Both the position numbers and the translations under genes were made by a program. From Antrihabitans stalactiti (lineage in GTDB: Bacteria; Actinomycetota; Actinomycetes; Mycobacteriales; Mycobacteriaceae): a stretch of DNA of 64,000 nucleotides. Shown piece by piece: positions 27,744 to 36,183 of the stretch. The stretch is from NCBI RefSeq assembly GCF_012932915.1, contig NZ_VCQU01000006.1, positions 360,375-424,374 of the forward strand, read 5' to 3'. The notes below the pieces were generated by a model. The model did not search any database. It was not told the DNA's origin and worked only from the letters and a program-made list of their open reading frames with translations. Position 1 is the stretch's first letter, and the number at the start of each line of letters is the position of its first letter.

Positions 27744-28735
27744 TTCGGACAGGGATTTCGCCCGGCCCATCCTGAGCGTTCCAGCACAAATCGCACTTCC
27801 GCCGCGACTTCGCACGCGTCGCGGTGTACCTCCTCCCAGCCGTAGACAAGGCTGGACTTTCCGGCGACTTCCGCCGCGTTATCTCGGCGACGATCTCGAA
27901 AAGGTATGCCGCGCATCGTATGTGTGGCCCGACCGTCGAGCCTGACGATGAGGTCCGTGCCGGGCGTCGAATAGACGACATCTTCATAGAGGGTTTGACC
28001 GTCGACGACGACAGGTCCCTGCCGGCGGGCCTGCGGGAGTCCATGAGCCTGCTCGACGTCGATCGCATAGTGGAATTCGAGTACGGACTGGACGCCGTCG
28101 GCGAGGAGGCGCAATGCATCGGCGATTGCGACGTTGTGCCGCCTCGGTTTGCGCTGCTCGACGCGCGTCTCGAGGTCTGCGAGGCGAATGCCGCCATTGG
28201 TGGCAAGCGCGACCAGGGTTGTAAATGCCGCTTCCGCAGTCTGTTCCGAAACCGCGACGTCGATCGCCGTATCGACTTTGGATGTTCGAGGGCGGGTCGA
28301 TCCGATTCGTATGTGTTCCATCGCGCGAGATCGATGGACGATGACACCTGGATGGACGACGCCGTCGCCGCGTACAGCAAGGCGATTCGTGGGGCGGTGC
28401 GGCGTCGGCGGGACGCTGACGGCCGAGGACCCATAGGGGACCGTGATGTGCACCGGCGCGGAGTCGTCGATTGGCAACATGAACCAATCCTCTGCTGCCG
28501 TTCGATAGCTGAGGATCGACGAGCCGCCGCCGTAGAGGAGTGCCGAAGTCAGTCGCGCGTCGCGCGTCAACGGACCGCTGACGACTGAATACACGCCGAA
28601 CAGGACCTGCTGCCAATGCCCGGCCTCGATGGCGTGCTGAACCCGCTTGCGGCTGTAGCCATGAGGGCGAAGCTGCGGGTAGGTCACGACACCGTGTTGG
28701 TCGTCGATGAGGCGTTGGAGTTCGTCATTTTCCAT
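27713..28735 (-). CDS. AbiEi-antitoxin-N / DUF559 endonuclease-fold protein
   Basis: The 340-residue protein has an N-terminal winged-helix region (residues about 5-50, GVVTYPQLRPHGYSRKRVQHA) like the AbiEi antitoxin N-terminal domain. Its C-terminal region looks like DUF559/Vsr-type nuclease: LEFHYAID near 220, YEDVVY near 250, IVRLDGRATH near 265. Such fusions are numerous in Mycobacteriales and often called type IV antitoxins, but no AbiEii toxin gene is adjacent. The stop codon lies in repeat A copy 1, and copy 2 lies just upstream of its start. It may be a lineage-specific insert. Confidence 0.7.
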   Translation of the reverse strand: MENDELQRLIDDQHGVVTYPQLRPHGYSRKRVQHAIEAGHWQQVLFGVYSVVSGPLTRDARLTSALLYGGGSSILSYRTAAEDWFMLPIDDSAPVHITVPYGSSAVSVPPTPHRPTNRLAVRGDGVVHPGVIVHRSRAMEHIRIGSTRPRTSKVDTAIDVAVSEQTAEAAFTTLVALATNGGIRLADLETRVEQRKPRRHNVAIADALRLLADGVQSVLEFHYAIDVEQAHGLPQARRQGPVVVDGQTLYEDVVYSTPGTDLIVRLDGRATHTMRGIPFRDRRRDNAAEVAGKSSLVYGWEEVHRDACEVAAEVRFVLERSGWAGRNPCPNCARNLPLTG

Positions 28736-28830
28736 GAACGGAGGCTTGGGGATGCCACCGACAGATTTCGGTTGGAATCCAGGTCCAGCGGTCGATCTGT
28801 GGATAAACCGGCGCTTGTGGACAACTCGAA

Positions 28831-28873
28831 CTGTGCGTGATTTTCACCCCTGGAGAGGTGAGACGCGCGCACG
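28831..28873. repeat. palindromic repeat family A, copy 2
   Basis: 43 bp opening CTGTGCGTGATTTTCACCCC and closing GGTGAGACGCGCGCACG. It lies between the AbiEi-like gene start and the nitrobindin stop (two bases away), where it could act as the nitrobindin terminator. Confidence 0.85.
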
Positions 28874-28875
28874 GG

Positions 28876-29538
28876 TCAGCCTATGTAGCGCGACAACCTT
28901 GCCGAAAGACGTGGTTCCAACGGACCGTCGGCGAGAACACGTTCTTCGACGTATGCCAAGTCGCCGCCTTCGACGATGCCGTACAACCGCTTCGCGCCAC
29001 CGACCACGGCGGCGGATTGGCTACGAATGACCACGTCGGTGGCGAGTTCCCAGGATGCTTGGGTGAGCGCCTGACCGTAGAACAGTTCGATGACGCCGGA
29101 GCTGTGGGTGAGCAGCAGTTCGACGACCTCGTTGTCCTTGGTGCCGTCGCCGCTCACTCGCCAGAAGCCGGTCTCGCGGAGGTCGGGACGCACGTAATCG
29201 CCGGAAGCGTCGAGCACCCAGGACCGCGATTCCCACGTCAGGTAGTCGCCGCCGTCGTGGCTGACCACGATCTGCTGACCGAATCGGTAATCGCCCGACT
29301 CGTCGTTGCCCTCACCCTCGCCGCGCCACACACCGACCATCGGGAGGAGGGCGAGCAGAGCTTTGTTGAGGTCCGGACCGAGGCGGAGGTTCGCGGTGTC
29401 CTCAGGCAAGGGCAGATCAGGAAGGATCGGAATGTTGCGAGCACCAGTCGATTTCGCGCGCTCTGCGGCGAGCGCTACTGCCTCGTCGGTACTGGGCGCC
29501 TGGGCCTGCTCGGAACTTGGTGTCGCGTCCTGGCTCAC
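28876..29538 (-). CDS. nitrobindin-like FABP-fold protein (heme-binding residue altered)
   Basis: The 220-residue protein belongs to the nitrobindin/THAP4-like beta-barrel family (Rv0813c type), some members of which isomerise peroxynitrite with ferric haem. The family motif GVWRGEGEG lies at 69-77. The C-terminal site that usually carries the axial histidine (in a PHLSA-like motif) reads EPRLSARL here, with Arg210 in that position. If the alignment is right, this protein may not bind haem in the normal way. The GTG start overlaps the stop of a 32-residue upstream gene (GTGA). Confidence 0.85.
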   Translation of the reverse strand: MSQDATPSSEQAQAPSTDEAVALAAERAKSTGARNIPILPDLPLPEDTANLRLGPDLNKALLALLPMVGVWRGEGEGNDESGDYRFGQQIVVSHDGGDYLTWESRSWVLDASGDYVRPDLRETGFWRVSGDGTKDNEVVELLLTHSSGVIELFYGQALTQASWELATDVVIRSQSAAVVGGAKRLYGIVEGGDLAYVEERVLADGPLEPRLSARLSRYIG

Positions 29539-29633
29539 GACTCGTCGGTGACCAGGCGATAGACGACATACAGGCCGAACCAGGTGATCAGCAACGATGC
29601 CAGACCAAGGAGAACCTCGAAGAATAGGACCAC
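29535..29633 (-). CDS. 32-residue single-span membrane miniprotein, probably leaderless
   Basis: A GTG at 29633 opens 32 codons beginning [10 protein letters not shown] and ending VTDES, with one membrane helix covering about residues 2-25. The TGA overlaps the nitrobindin GTG (GTGA), which argues for translation. A -10-like TAGACT (29641-29646 on the plus strand) ends 7 nt before the GTG and no ribosome site is visible, so a leaderless mRNA is likely. Possible partner or membrane tether for nitrobindin; function unknown. Confidence 0.65.
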   Translation of the reverse strand: MVLFFEVLLGLASLLITWFGLYVVYRLVTDES

Positions 29634-29692
29634 GTCGGTCAGTCTAAACGGGACTGCGGCGACACGCCGAATGGGTGAACAATCGCACTCAA

Positions 29693-29735
29693 CTGTGCGC
29701 GAATTTCACCCCTTGGCGGGTGAGACGCGCGCACG
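29693..29735. repeat. palindromic repeat family A, copy 3
   Basis: 43 bp opening CTGTGCGCGAATTTCACCCC and closing GGTGAGACGCGCGCACG. It is one of two copies lying 14 bp apart between sseC and the 32-residue gene. Confidence 0.85.
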
Positions 29736-29749
29736 GGGTCCGGAAACAA

Positions 29750-29793
29750 CTGTGCGCGCGTTTCACCCTTGGAGGGGTGAGACGCGCGCACAG
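29750..29793. repeat. palindromic repeat family A, copy 4
   Basis: 44 bp opening CTGTGCGCGCGTTTCACCC and closing GACGCGCGCACAG. It starts 16 bp downstream of the sseC stop on the minus strand. With copy 3 it could terminate the cysA2-sseC transcript. Confidence 0.85.
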
Positions 29794-29809
29794 TGGGATG
29801 AAGCAGGGA

Positions 29810-30118
29810 CTAAGCCGCGCCGACCGTCACGTCCACGTTGTGGATGCCGTTGGCCTCGGGGCGGATGGCGGCGGTGCCGTTGCCCGAAGGCGACAGTGCC
29901 CGGACCGTCCAGTCGCCGGGAGCTGCGAAGAAGCGGAAGTCGCCGGTGCCCGATGCGACGACCTCGGCGGTGAATTCACCGCTTCGATCGAGCAGTCGGA
30001 CGAACGCGCCGCCGACCGGCTGGCCGTCACCGGCGAGCACGCGACCCGTGATGACGGTTTCTTTCTCTACGTCGACACCGGCCGGGATGGCCTGGCCCTG
30101 CGTTGGTGCTGCACACAT
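29810..30118 (-). CDS. sseC: DUF1416 protein SseC
   Basis: The 102-residue beta-rich protein of the DUF1416 family has the MCAAPTQGQ start typical of mycobacterial SseC, which is paired with the rhodanese CysA2. RVLAGDGQPVGGAFVRLLD and GDFRFFAAPGDWTVRAL suggest a small Ig/transthyretin-like fold. The start is two bases after the cysA2 stop. Role in sulfur transfer is inferred from constant gene pairing. Confidence 0.9.
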   Translation of the reverse strand: MCAAPTQGQAIPAGVDVEKETVITGRVLAGDGQPVGGAFVRLLDRSGEFTAEVVASGTGDFRFFAAPGDWTVRALSPSGNGTAAIRPEANGIHNVDVTVGAA

Positions 30119-30120
30119 AT

Positions 30121-30954
30121 TTACTCTCCCAGTTCGATCGGTACACCGACGAGTGAGCCGTACTCGGTCCAGCTCCCGTCGTAATTCTTGACATTCTCGT
30201 GGCCGAGCAGCTCCTTGAGCACGAACCAGGTGTGGCTGGAGCGCTCGCCGATGCGGCAGTAGGCGATGGTGTCCTTCGATCCGTCCAAGCCGGCTTCGCC
30301 GTAGATCTCGGTCAGTTCTTCGTCGGACTTGAACGTGCCGTCCTCGTTCGCGGCCTTGCTCCACGGGACGCTCAATGCGCCGGGGATGTGGCCGGGACGC
30401 TGGCTCTGCTCCTGCGGGAGGTGTGCCGGCGCGAGGATCTTACCGGAGAACTCGTCTGGGGAGCGGACGTCGACCAGGTTCTTCACGCCGATGGCGGCGA
30501 CGGCTTCGTCACGGAATGCGCGGATCGACAGATCCGGCTCGGCGGCCTTGTACGTGGTCTGTTCCCGCTTGACTGCGTCACGCGAGAGCGGACGACCATC
30601 GAGTTCCCACTTCTTGCGACCACCGTCGAGCAGCTTGACGTTGTCGTGCCCGTACAGCTTGAAGTACCAGTAGGCGTATGCCGCGAACCAGTTGTTGTTG
30701 CCGCCGTAGAGGATGACCTCGTCGTCGTTGCTGATGCCGCGGGCAGAGAGCAGGTCGGAGAACTGCTCGCGGTTGACGAAGTCGCGCCGGACCTGGTCTT
30801 GCAGGTCCTGCTTCCAGTCGAGCTTGACCGCGCCCTCGATGTGGCCACCCTCGTAGGCGGAGGTGTCTTCGTCGACCTCGACGAATACCTTTCCGGGGGC
30901 GTTCAGGTTCTGCTCGGCCCAGTCAGTGGAGACCAGGACGTCGGAGCGAGCCAT
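30121..30954 (-). CDS. cysA2: thiosulfate/3-mercaptopyruvate sulfurtransferase (CysA2-like)
   Basis: The 277-residue protein has two rhodanese domains. The N-terminal domain is inactive-like and the C-terminal one has the active-site loop CRIGERSSH with the persulfide cysteine near residue 233. It moves sulfane sulfur from thiosulfate or mercaptopyruvate to acceptors. The start has AAAGGAA upstream. It sits in a DUF4395-cysA2-sseC unit behind a poly-cysteine leader, so it is probably induced when cysteine is low. Confidence 0.95.
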   Translation of the reverse strand: MARSDVLVSTDWAEQNLNAPGKVFVEVDEDTSAYEGGHIEGAVKLDWKQDLQDQVRRDFVNREQFSDLLSARGISNDDEVILYGGNNNWFAAYAYWYFKLYGHDNVKLLDGGRKKWELDGRPLSRDAVKREQTTYKAAEPDLSIRAFRDEAVAAIGVKNLVDVRSPDEFSGKILAPAHLPQEQSQRPGHIPGALSVPWSKAANEDGTFKSDEELTEIYGEAGLDGSKDTIAYCRIGERSSHTWFVLKELLGHENVKNYDGSWTEYGSLVGVPIELGE

Positions 30955-31005
30955 TGTGTTCCTTTCGATGTACTTCAGATAGATGTGCGAATTACGTTGG
31001 GACGG

Positions 31006-31512
31006 TTAGCTGTTGGCGGGCCGAAGGCGCGCGACGAGCGGGTAGATCTGGCAGCCGAGGCAGATGCCGAAGGCGGCGTTGAGGAACGCGGCGAACAACG
31101 CGAAGCCTGTGAAGATCAGACCGAGCAAGGGGAGGCCGACGGCGAAGCCGATGACCCCGACGAACGCGAAGACGAAGCCCAGCAGCTGCGCGAAGCGCAA
31201 CGGCGGGGTTGGTTCACGTTCGGTTGTCGGTGAGATGCGGGGTGCGACGAATTTCGCGAACAGTGCACCGTATGGGCTGCGACGCGGACCCACCGCTGCG
31301 CCGATCGCGAAGACGACGGCTTGGATCGCGAGAATCACCCCTGCTGCGACTGTCGAAAAGATCGCCGCGACCAGCACGACTACCAAGACTGTTGTGGTGA
31401 TCCACGCTGCGAACCGTGGTCCGCGGACGTCGACCTGAGGTGCTGCACCGGGCGCGGCTACGTCGGTTGCGACCGAGCCCGATCCGGTGATGGATTGTGA
31501 TGTTGTGGACAT
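31006..31512 (-). CDS. DUF4395 membrane protein
   Basis: The 168-residue protein has four predicted membrane helices (about residues 35-75 and 105-160) and a C-terminal CLGCQIYP motif, a CxxC that fits thiol or sulfur chemistry. DUF4395 proteins are regularly next to rhodanese genes in actinobacteria. The ATG has AGGAG 8 nt upstream. It is the first main gene after the cysteine leader. Transport of thiosulfate or a redox role at the membrane are possible but unproven. Confidence 0.85.
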   Translation of the reverse strand: MSTTSQSITGSGSVATDVAAPGAAPQVDVRGPRFAAWITTTVLVVVLVAAIFSTVAAGVILAIQAVVFAIGAAVGPRRSPYGALFAKFVAPRISPTTEREPTPPLRFAQLLGFVFAFVGVIGFAVGLPLLGLIFTGFALFAAFLNAAFGICLGCQIYPLVARLRPANS

Positions 31513-31552
31513 GTGACGTGCTCCTGCGCGCAGATATTTTGGGCAAAGGTTG

Positions 31553-31595
31553 GCCGAGGACGCGGGTGACCGCGCGATCAGACGATTACCTCGGC
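31553..31595 (-). promoter_or_regulatory. attenuator-region stem between cysteine leader and DUF4395 gene
   Basis: Outer arms GCCGAGG (31553-31559) and CCTCGGC (31589-31595) enclose a second hairpin CGCGG-GTGA-CCGCG (31561-31574). It lies 40 nt before the DUF4395 start and 58 nt after the leader stop. A ribosome paused on the cysteine codons could change folding of this region. The mechanism is inferred by analogy with mycobacterial cysteine attenuators. Confidence 0.5.
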
Positions 31596-31652
31596 GGCAC
31601 GGGTGTCGGCGAATTGCACAAAATCAGAGCAAAACGGACCGGCCGGGGGCGA

Positions 31653-31721
31653 TCAGCGGCAAGTGCGACAACAACAGCCCGCGAGGCGGCACAGGTCTAC
31701 TGCGCGGCGTCGGGTGAGCAT
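31653..31721 (-). CDS. poly-cysteine leader peptide (cysteine-responsive attenuator)
   Basis: The 22-residue ORF starts MLTRRRAVDLCR and has three consecutive cysteine codons followed by RTCR, five Cys in all. This matches the conserved poly-cysteine small ORFs described in mycobacteria, where cysteine scarcity stalls ribosomes and raises expression of downstream sulfur genes. Unlike the leaderless mycobacterial versions, here a -10-like TAAACT (31750-31755) lies about 28 nt upstream and AGGAG sits 3 nt before the ATG. It overlaps no other gene and lies between thiX and DUF4395. Confidence 0.85.
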   Translation of the reverse strand: MLTRRRAVDLCRLAGCCCRTCR

Positions 31722-31815
31722 AAGCTCCTGGCTGGTCTGCACGTGGCGCAGTTTACCCGCTTCTGGGGAAACGTGAACCATCGCCTGGTCAGCGACCTGA
31801 AGCGGACCCGGAAAA

Positions 31816-32247
31816 CTAGCCGCTGAGCTGCACGAGCGCGGTCCGCAGATCGGCGCTCGTCGGGACCCCCGAGATGCGAAACCGCTCGGTCGCGACGCCG
31901 TCGAAGATGAAGGTCGTGGGCAGTGACATGACGCCGAGCTTCTTGGCCAGGCGAGGATGCTCGTCGATGTCCACCTCGACCTCGGCTGGCGGGTTGGGGG
32001 TTCGCGCCAAGTCGGCGACAACCTGACCGACGACGCGCCGGACCGCCGCGCACGGACCGCACCAGTCTGCAGAGAAATGAAGCACTGTCGGAACGGCGGA
32101 CTGCACACCGACCGACGCGAGGAGTTCCGCAGTGTCGTTATCGCCGGAACTCGCGGTGTGCCGGACTTTGCCTGCGCGCGCCCGGAAGGCGAGGCCGACT
32201 GCTGTCGCGAGCGCCAGCACGGCGAGGAGGACTGTGATCTGCGTCAT
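31816..32247 (-). CDS. thiX: membrane-anchored thioredoxin-like protein
   Basis: The 143-residue protein has an N-terminal membrane anchor (residues 1-22) and a thioredoxin fold with active site ADWCGPC near residue 62-65 and the cis-proline region MSLPTTFIF near 110. It overlaps lmeA by 4 bp and matches the mycobacterial thiX position between cysA2 and lmeA. The domain is probably cytoplasmic- or envelope-facing; direction of the anchor cannot be fixed here. A disulfide or persulfide reductase role for neighbouring enzymes is plausible. Confidence 0.88.
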   Translation of the reverse strand: MTQITVLLAVLALATAVGLAFRARAGKVRHTASSGDNDTAELLASVGVQSAVPTVLHFSADWCGPCAAVRRVVGQVVADLARTPNPPAEVEVDIDEHPRLAKKLGVMSLPTTFIFDGVATERFRISGVPTSADLRTALVQLSG

Positions 32248-33032
32248 GATTTCTTCAAGTCGTCGAGGTTGATAGTCACATTCTGCCCCGTACCTTCGAT
32301 CACGATCTGCGATCCGATCGCCGATACCTTCGTCGGGAGTACCCCGAACGGCAATTGCCTGGTGTCGATCGTCTGATTGAAGAGGCCCAGTACACCGTTG
32401 CGGTCGGGAATCGGGATGTCGATTTTGAAGCCGGCGCCGGGGTCGATGTAGAAATCGCTGGCCACGATGCGGAGTTGCCCGTTCTCGAGGATGAGATTGG
32501 CCTTGACGCTGAGCTTGGTCTTGACCGGTCCGACCGGAACGGTGCCGGTGAAGACGACACCGCCGGTGGTGGTCAGTCCGGAGCCACCCGAACCGAACGT
32601 GCCGTCGGACTTGTCGGCGGGCGGAGCGGAAACCTGCAGGTCAGGGATGGCGAGGAGCCGTCCCAGCTCGGTGGCGTCGATGCGGATTCGGCCGTCGACG
32701 CGGTCGACCGGGACTGTGTCGACGGTGCCGTCGATCATGTCGGCCAGCGGGACCGATACCCCGGTCAGCGTCGCTTCGATCGTGGTTTTGCCGATGACGT
32801 CGGCCCGAACGCCGTGCGCACTGATCTCGACCGTTTTGTATTTGCCGTCGATCGCGTGGGAAAGAAACGGGAATCCGTGGATGGTGACTTCGGGGTCGGA
32901 GGTGAGGTCGGCTCCCTGGCGAATCGCGCGCGACACCCGGTACTCGGCGTAGGCAGCGGCGCCGAAGTCGATGACGACGGCGAGGCCTACGAGGCAGACG
33001 AGCCCGATGATCAGTTTGCGCACGTTCACCAT
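32244..33032 (-). CDS. lmeA: LmeA-type DUF2993 envelope lipid-binding protein
   Basis: The 262-residue protein has an N-terminal signal or anchor helix (residues about 5-28) and a DUF2993 body. The mycobacterial homologue LmeA binds phospholipid in the periplasm and supports lipomannan elongation. The start at ATG 33032 (MVNVRKL) is chosen by the signal sequence; AGGA lies about 10 nt upstream. It is divergent from glnR. Confidence 0.85.
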   Translation of the reverse strand: MVNVRKLIIGLVCLVGLAVVIDFGAAAYAEYRVSRAIRQGADLTSDPEVTIHGFPFLSHAIDGKYKTVEISAHGVRADVIGKTTIEATLTGVSVPLADMIDGTVDTVPVDRVDGRIRIDATELGRLLAIPDLQVSAPPADKSDGTFGSGGSGLTTTGGVVFTGTVPVGPVKTKLSVKANLILENGQLRIVASDFYIDPGAGFKIDIPIPDRNGVLGLFNQTIDTRQLPFGVLPTKVSAIGSQIVIEGTGQNVTINLDDLKKS

Positions 33033-33183
33033 TGTTACTGAATCCTCAGCGCCCGGCCGCCGCCGCTGTGCCCTCATCCGAACGTAAATGTTGCTCGGCG
33101 CGCTAGTCTGTCACCCAAAGTACAAGTGTCTGTCACATCGGCGCAGCTGCGTACGGCACTGCCATGGCTATTTGGGAGGGTCC

Positions 33184-33954
33184 GTGGAGCTGCTCCTTCT
33201 TACCTCCGACCCCAATCCCGAGTCGGTGCTGCCCTCGCTGGCGTTGCTTGCACATACCGTGCGCCCCGCGCCGACCGAGGTGTCGTCACTGCTCGAGGCC
33301 GGGACGGCCGACATTGCCCTCGTGGATGCGCGCATCGATCTGGCCGCCGCACGGGGTTTGTGTCGCCTGTTGGGAACCACCGGATCGGCGGTTCCTGTCG
33401 TCGCAGTCCTGACCGAAGGCGGCCTCGTCGCCGTGAACGCGGATTGGGGGCTCGACGACATCTTGTTGCCGGGTACCGGTCCGGCCGAGCTGGATGCGCG
33501 GTTACGTCTGTTGGTCGGGCGCAACGGCGGAATCGCGAGCCCCGAGAACACGGGCAAGATCACGCTCGGTGAGCTGGTCATCGACGAAGGCACCTATACC
33601 GCCAGGTTGCGGGGTCGCCCGCTCGACCTCACGTACAAGGAATTCGAGCTGCTCAAGTACCTCGCGCAGCATGCCGGTCGCGTGTTCACACGTGCGCAGT
33701 TGCTGCAGGAAGTCTGGGGATACGACTTCTTCGGCGGCACCCGGACCGTCGACGTCCACGTTCGGCGACTTCGCGCGAAGCTGGGCCCGGAGTACGAGGC
33801 GCTGATCGGTACGGTCCGCAACGTGGGTTATAAGGCAGTGCGTCCGAGTCGTAGCGCAGGCAAGGCCGATCCTGTTGTCGCGAACGACGATTACGACGAC
33901 ATCGACGACCAGGACGGCCACGAATATGCACCCGCGAACGGCTCGGCCGTCTAG
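33184..33954 (+). CDS. glnR: GlnR-type atypical response regulator
   Basis: The 256-residue OmpR/PhoB-type regulator has a receiver domain (1-120) in which the aspartate pocket is incomplete, and a winged-helix domain at about 130-215 ([26 protein letters not shown]). GlnR is an orphan regulator of nitrogen assimilation in actinobacteria and occupies this position before mshD in mycobacteria. An acidic tail ([10 protein letters not shown]) follows. The GTG start has GGAGGG 4-5 nt upstream. The mshD GTG follows its stop immediately. Confidence 0.92.
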   Translation: MELLLLTSDPNPESVLPSLALLAHTVRPAPTEVSSLLEAGTADIALVDARIDLAAARGLCRLLGTTGSAVPVVAVLTEGGLVAVNADWGLDDILLPGTGPAELDARLRLLVGRNGGIASPENTGKITLGELVIDEGTYTARLRGRPLDLTYKEFELLKYLAQHAGRVFTRAQLLQEVWGYDFFGGTRTVDVHVRRLRAKLGPEYEALIGTVRNVGYKAVRPSRSAGKADPVVANDDYDDIDDQDGHEYAPANGSAV

Positions 33955-34851
33955 GTGTCCAACGCCACCTGGGTTGCCGGGCTCGATGCCGAGTCTGCAG
34001 ACCGTATCGACGAAATCATCAGTGCGGCAACGGCGGTAGACGAGACGGCGCCCGTTTCGGAGCAGGTCGTCTTGTCGCTGCGCGAGAATTCTGTTGCGCG
34101 ACACGCTGTCGTCGAAGCGGATTCCCGAATCGTCGCCTATGCCAACCTGGTCGACGGGACGGACACTCACCCGCCGATGGCAGAGATCGTGGTCGAACCG
34201 GAGTACCGGGGCCGGGGAATCGGAACCGACCTCGTCTCGGCTGCATTGTCGGAAGGTGGTGCGGGAGCGCGTGTCTGGGCCCACGGCAACCTCCCGGCTG
34301 CCCGCGCCGTCGCCGAGCGGCAAGGTCTCGTCGTCGCACGAGAGCTACTGCAGATGCGCCGGTCCCTGGCCGACCCACTCCCTGAAATCAGTGTTGCCGA
34401 AGGTATTTCGATTCGCACCTACAACGGTCCGGACGACGACGCCGAGCTGCTCCGGGTCAACAATGCGGCATTCGATTGGCACCCCGAGCAGGGCGGCTGG
34501 ACCGAGGCCGATGTTGCCTCCCGGCGCGCCGCCGCGTGGTTCGACCCGAACGGCCTTTTCATCGCGGTCGATGCCGACGGCCGAATGGTCGGCTTCCACT
34601 GGACCAAGGTGCACACCGAGACCGCCCAGCCCATCGGAGAGGTCTACGTCGTCGCGATCGACCCGTCGACACAGGGGATGGGGCTCGGTAGGGCATTGAC
34701 CCTGGCAGGCTTGCATTATCTGCATGGCCGGTCGCTCGATGAGGTGCTCCTCTATACCGAGGCGGACAACACGGCGGCCGTGCACACGTATCGCCGCCTC
34801 GGATTCGATACTTTTCACGTCGACGTGGCTTACGGGCGTAGCGCGGAGTAG
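33955..34851 (+). CDS. mshD: mycothiol synthase MshD
   Basis: The 298-residue acetyltransferase catalyses the last step of mycothiol synthesis, acetylating Cys-GlcN-Ins. Two GNAT domains are visible with acetyl-CoA loops [10 protein letters not shown] near 83-92 and GMGLGRAL near 242. The C-terminal [20 protein letters not shown] motif is typical. The GTG start abuts the glnR TAG, so the two are co-transcribed. Its presence confirms an actinobacterium that uses mycothiol. Confidence 0.96.
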   Translation: MSNATWVAGLDAESADRIDEIISAATAVDETAPVSEQVVLSLRENSVARHAVVEADSRIVAYANLVDGTDTHPPMAEIVVEPEYRGRGIGTDLVSAALSEGGAGARVWAHGNLPAARAVAERQGLVVARELLQMRRSLADPLPEISVAEGISIRTYNGPDDDAELLRVNNAAFDWHPEQGGWTEADVASRRAAAWFDPNGLFIAVDADGRMVGFHWTKVHTETAQPIGEVYVVAIDPSTQGMGLGRALTLAGLHYLHGRSLDEVLLYTEADNTAAVHTYRRLGFDTFHVDVAYGRSAE

Positions 34852-34868
34852 TTTTTCTCCGACGATGG

Positions 34869-34923
34869 ATTCATCTTCCGTTCATTCTCTTTGGGCCGCG
34901 CGTTCATAACGGCTCCCTAGGTT
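34869..34923 (+). promoter_or_regulatory. PHO-box-like direct repeats and promoter of pstS
   Basis: Eleven-base units starting ATTCAT (34869), GTTCAT (34880) and GTTCAT (34902) lie exactly in register, with a degenerate unit at 34891. This 11-bp spacing is that of actinobacterial PHO boxes bound by PhoP/RegX3-type regulators. A -10-like TAGGTT lies at 34918-34923, about 100 nt before the pstS start. Phosphate-starvation control is therefore likely. Confidence 0.65.
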
Positions 34924-35024
34924 CAACCCCCGAGCGGCTAACGGTTGCTCGGCGGAAACTCTCCGCTACTCGGTCTCACAGGTGGAGCGTTCGCGTGAAC
35001 CACCTCGATTTTCGAAGGAGCTAC

Positions 35025-36143
35025 GTGAAGCTCAAACGATCCAGCACGGCGTTCAGCCTGCTGGCTGCGAGTGCCCTCTTGCTTTCTGCGTGTGGCAGTG
35101 ACGACAACTCATCCTCTTCCGACTCGACCGCGAACGCGCCCACGACCAAGGTGGACTGCGGCGGCAAGGACTCCCTGAAGGCCAGCGGTTCGTCCGCCCA
35201 GGCCAACGCGATGACCCGCTTCATCAAGGCGTACGAAGACGCTTGCAGCGGCAAGACTTTGAACTACACGTCGAACGGCTCGGGCGCAGGTGTCACCGAG
35301 TTCATCGGCAAGCAGACCGACATCGGCGGCACCGACTCCCCGCTGAACGCCGAAAAGGGCGAGGTCGAGAAGGCCAAGGAGCGTTGCGCCAGCGAGGCGT
35401 GGAACCTCCCGACGGTGTTCGGCCCCATCGCAGTCACCTACAACGTCGACGGCGTGAAGAGCCTGGTCCTCGACGGACCGACCCTGGGCAAGATCTTCAA
35501 CGGTGGCATCACCAAGTGGGACGACCCCGCGATCAAGGCGCTGAACAAGGACGCATCGCTGCCGGGTGACGACATCCGCGTCATCTACCGCAACGACGAG
35601 TCGGGCACCACCGACAACTTCCAGAAGTACCTCGACAAGGCGTCGGACGGTTCCTGGGGCAAGGGCGCGGGCAAGGTCTTCAACGGCGGCGTCGGCGAAG
35701 GCGCGAAGGGCAACGAAGGCACCTCAGCTGCCATCAAGTCCACGAAGGGCGCCATCACGTACAACGAGTGGTCCTTCGCGAAGTCGCAAAGCCTCGCGAT
35801 CGCCAAGATCGTGACCTCCGCAGGTCCGGATCCCGTCGAGATCAGCGTCGACACGGTCGGTAAGGCCATCGCCACGGCGAAGATCAAGGGCACCGGCAAC
35901 GACCTCGTGCTCGACACCTCGTCGTTCTACAAGCCTTCCGAGCCGGGCGCGTACCCGATCGTGCTCCCGACCTATGAGGTCGTGTGCTCGAAGTACCCGG
36001 ACGCAGAGGTCGGTAAGGCCGTCAAGGCGTTCCTGCAGTCGACCATCGGTGCAGGCCAGAACGGACTGGAAGGCAACGGATACATCCCGATCCCCGCAGC
36101 GTTCAAAGACAAGCTGACCACAGCCGTCAACGCGATTTCCTGA
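35025..36143 (+). CDS. pstS: phosphate ABC transporter substrate-binding lipoprotein PstS
   Basis: The 372-residue periplasmic-side phosphate binder has lipobox LLSACGS with Cys23 lipidated. Phosphate-binding segments are KASGSSAQ near 56-63, TDSPL near 104-110 and the [11 protein letters not shown] loop near 190. The GTG at 35025 is preceded by AAGGAG at 4 nt and gives a proper signal peptide; the earlier ATG at 34995 is less good. First gene of pstSCAB. Confidence 0.97.
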   Translation: MKLKRSSTAFSLLAASALLLSACGSDDNSSSSDSTANAPTTKVDCGGKDSLKASGSSAQANAMTRFIKAYEDACSGKTLNYTSNGSGAGVTEFIGKQTDIGGTDSPLNAEKGEVEKAKERCASEAWNLPTVFGPIAVTYNVDGVKSLVLDGPTLGKIFNGGITKWDDPAIKALNKDASLPGDDIRVIYRNDESGTTDNFQKYLDKASDGSWGKGAGKVFNGGVGEGAKGNEGTSAAIKSTKGAITYNEWSFAKSQSLAIAKIVTSAGPDPVEISVDTVGKAIATAKIKGTGNDLVLDTSSFYKPSEPGAYPIVLPTYEVVCSKYPDAEVGKAVKAFLQSTIGAGQNGLEGNGYIPIPAAFKDKLTTAVNAIS

Positions 36144-36183
36144 TCGAACGCACATGTCCGTTCAACCCCCCGAGGTAACCCGC

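Noticed and set aside
27609..27845. 78-codon plus frame after the post-cydC RNA
   Set aside because: It crosses the hairpin and repeat A and enters the antisense of the AbiEi-like gene; not a target of the leader-like RNA.
27700..29793. CRISPR array
   Set aside because: The four repeats are palindromic, irregularly spaced (14 bp to 1.1 kb) and separated by genes; no cas genes are seen.
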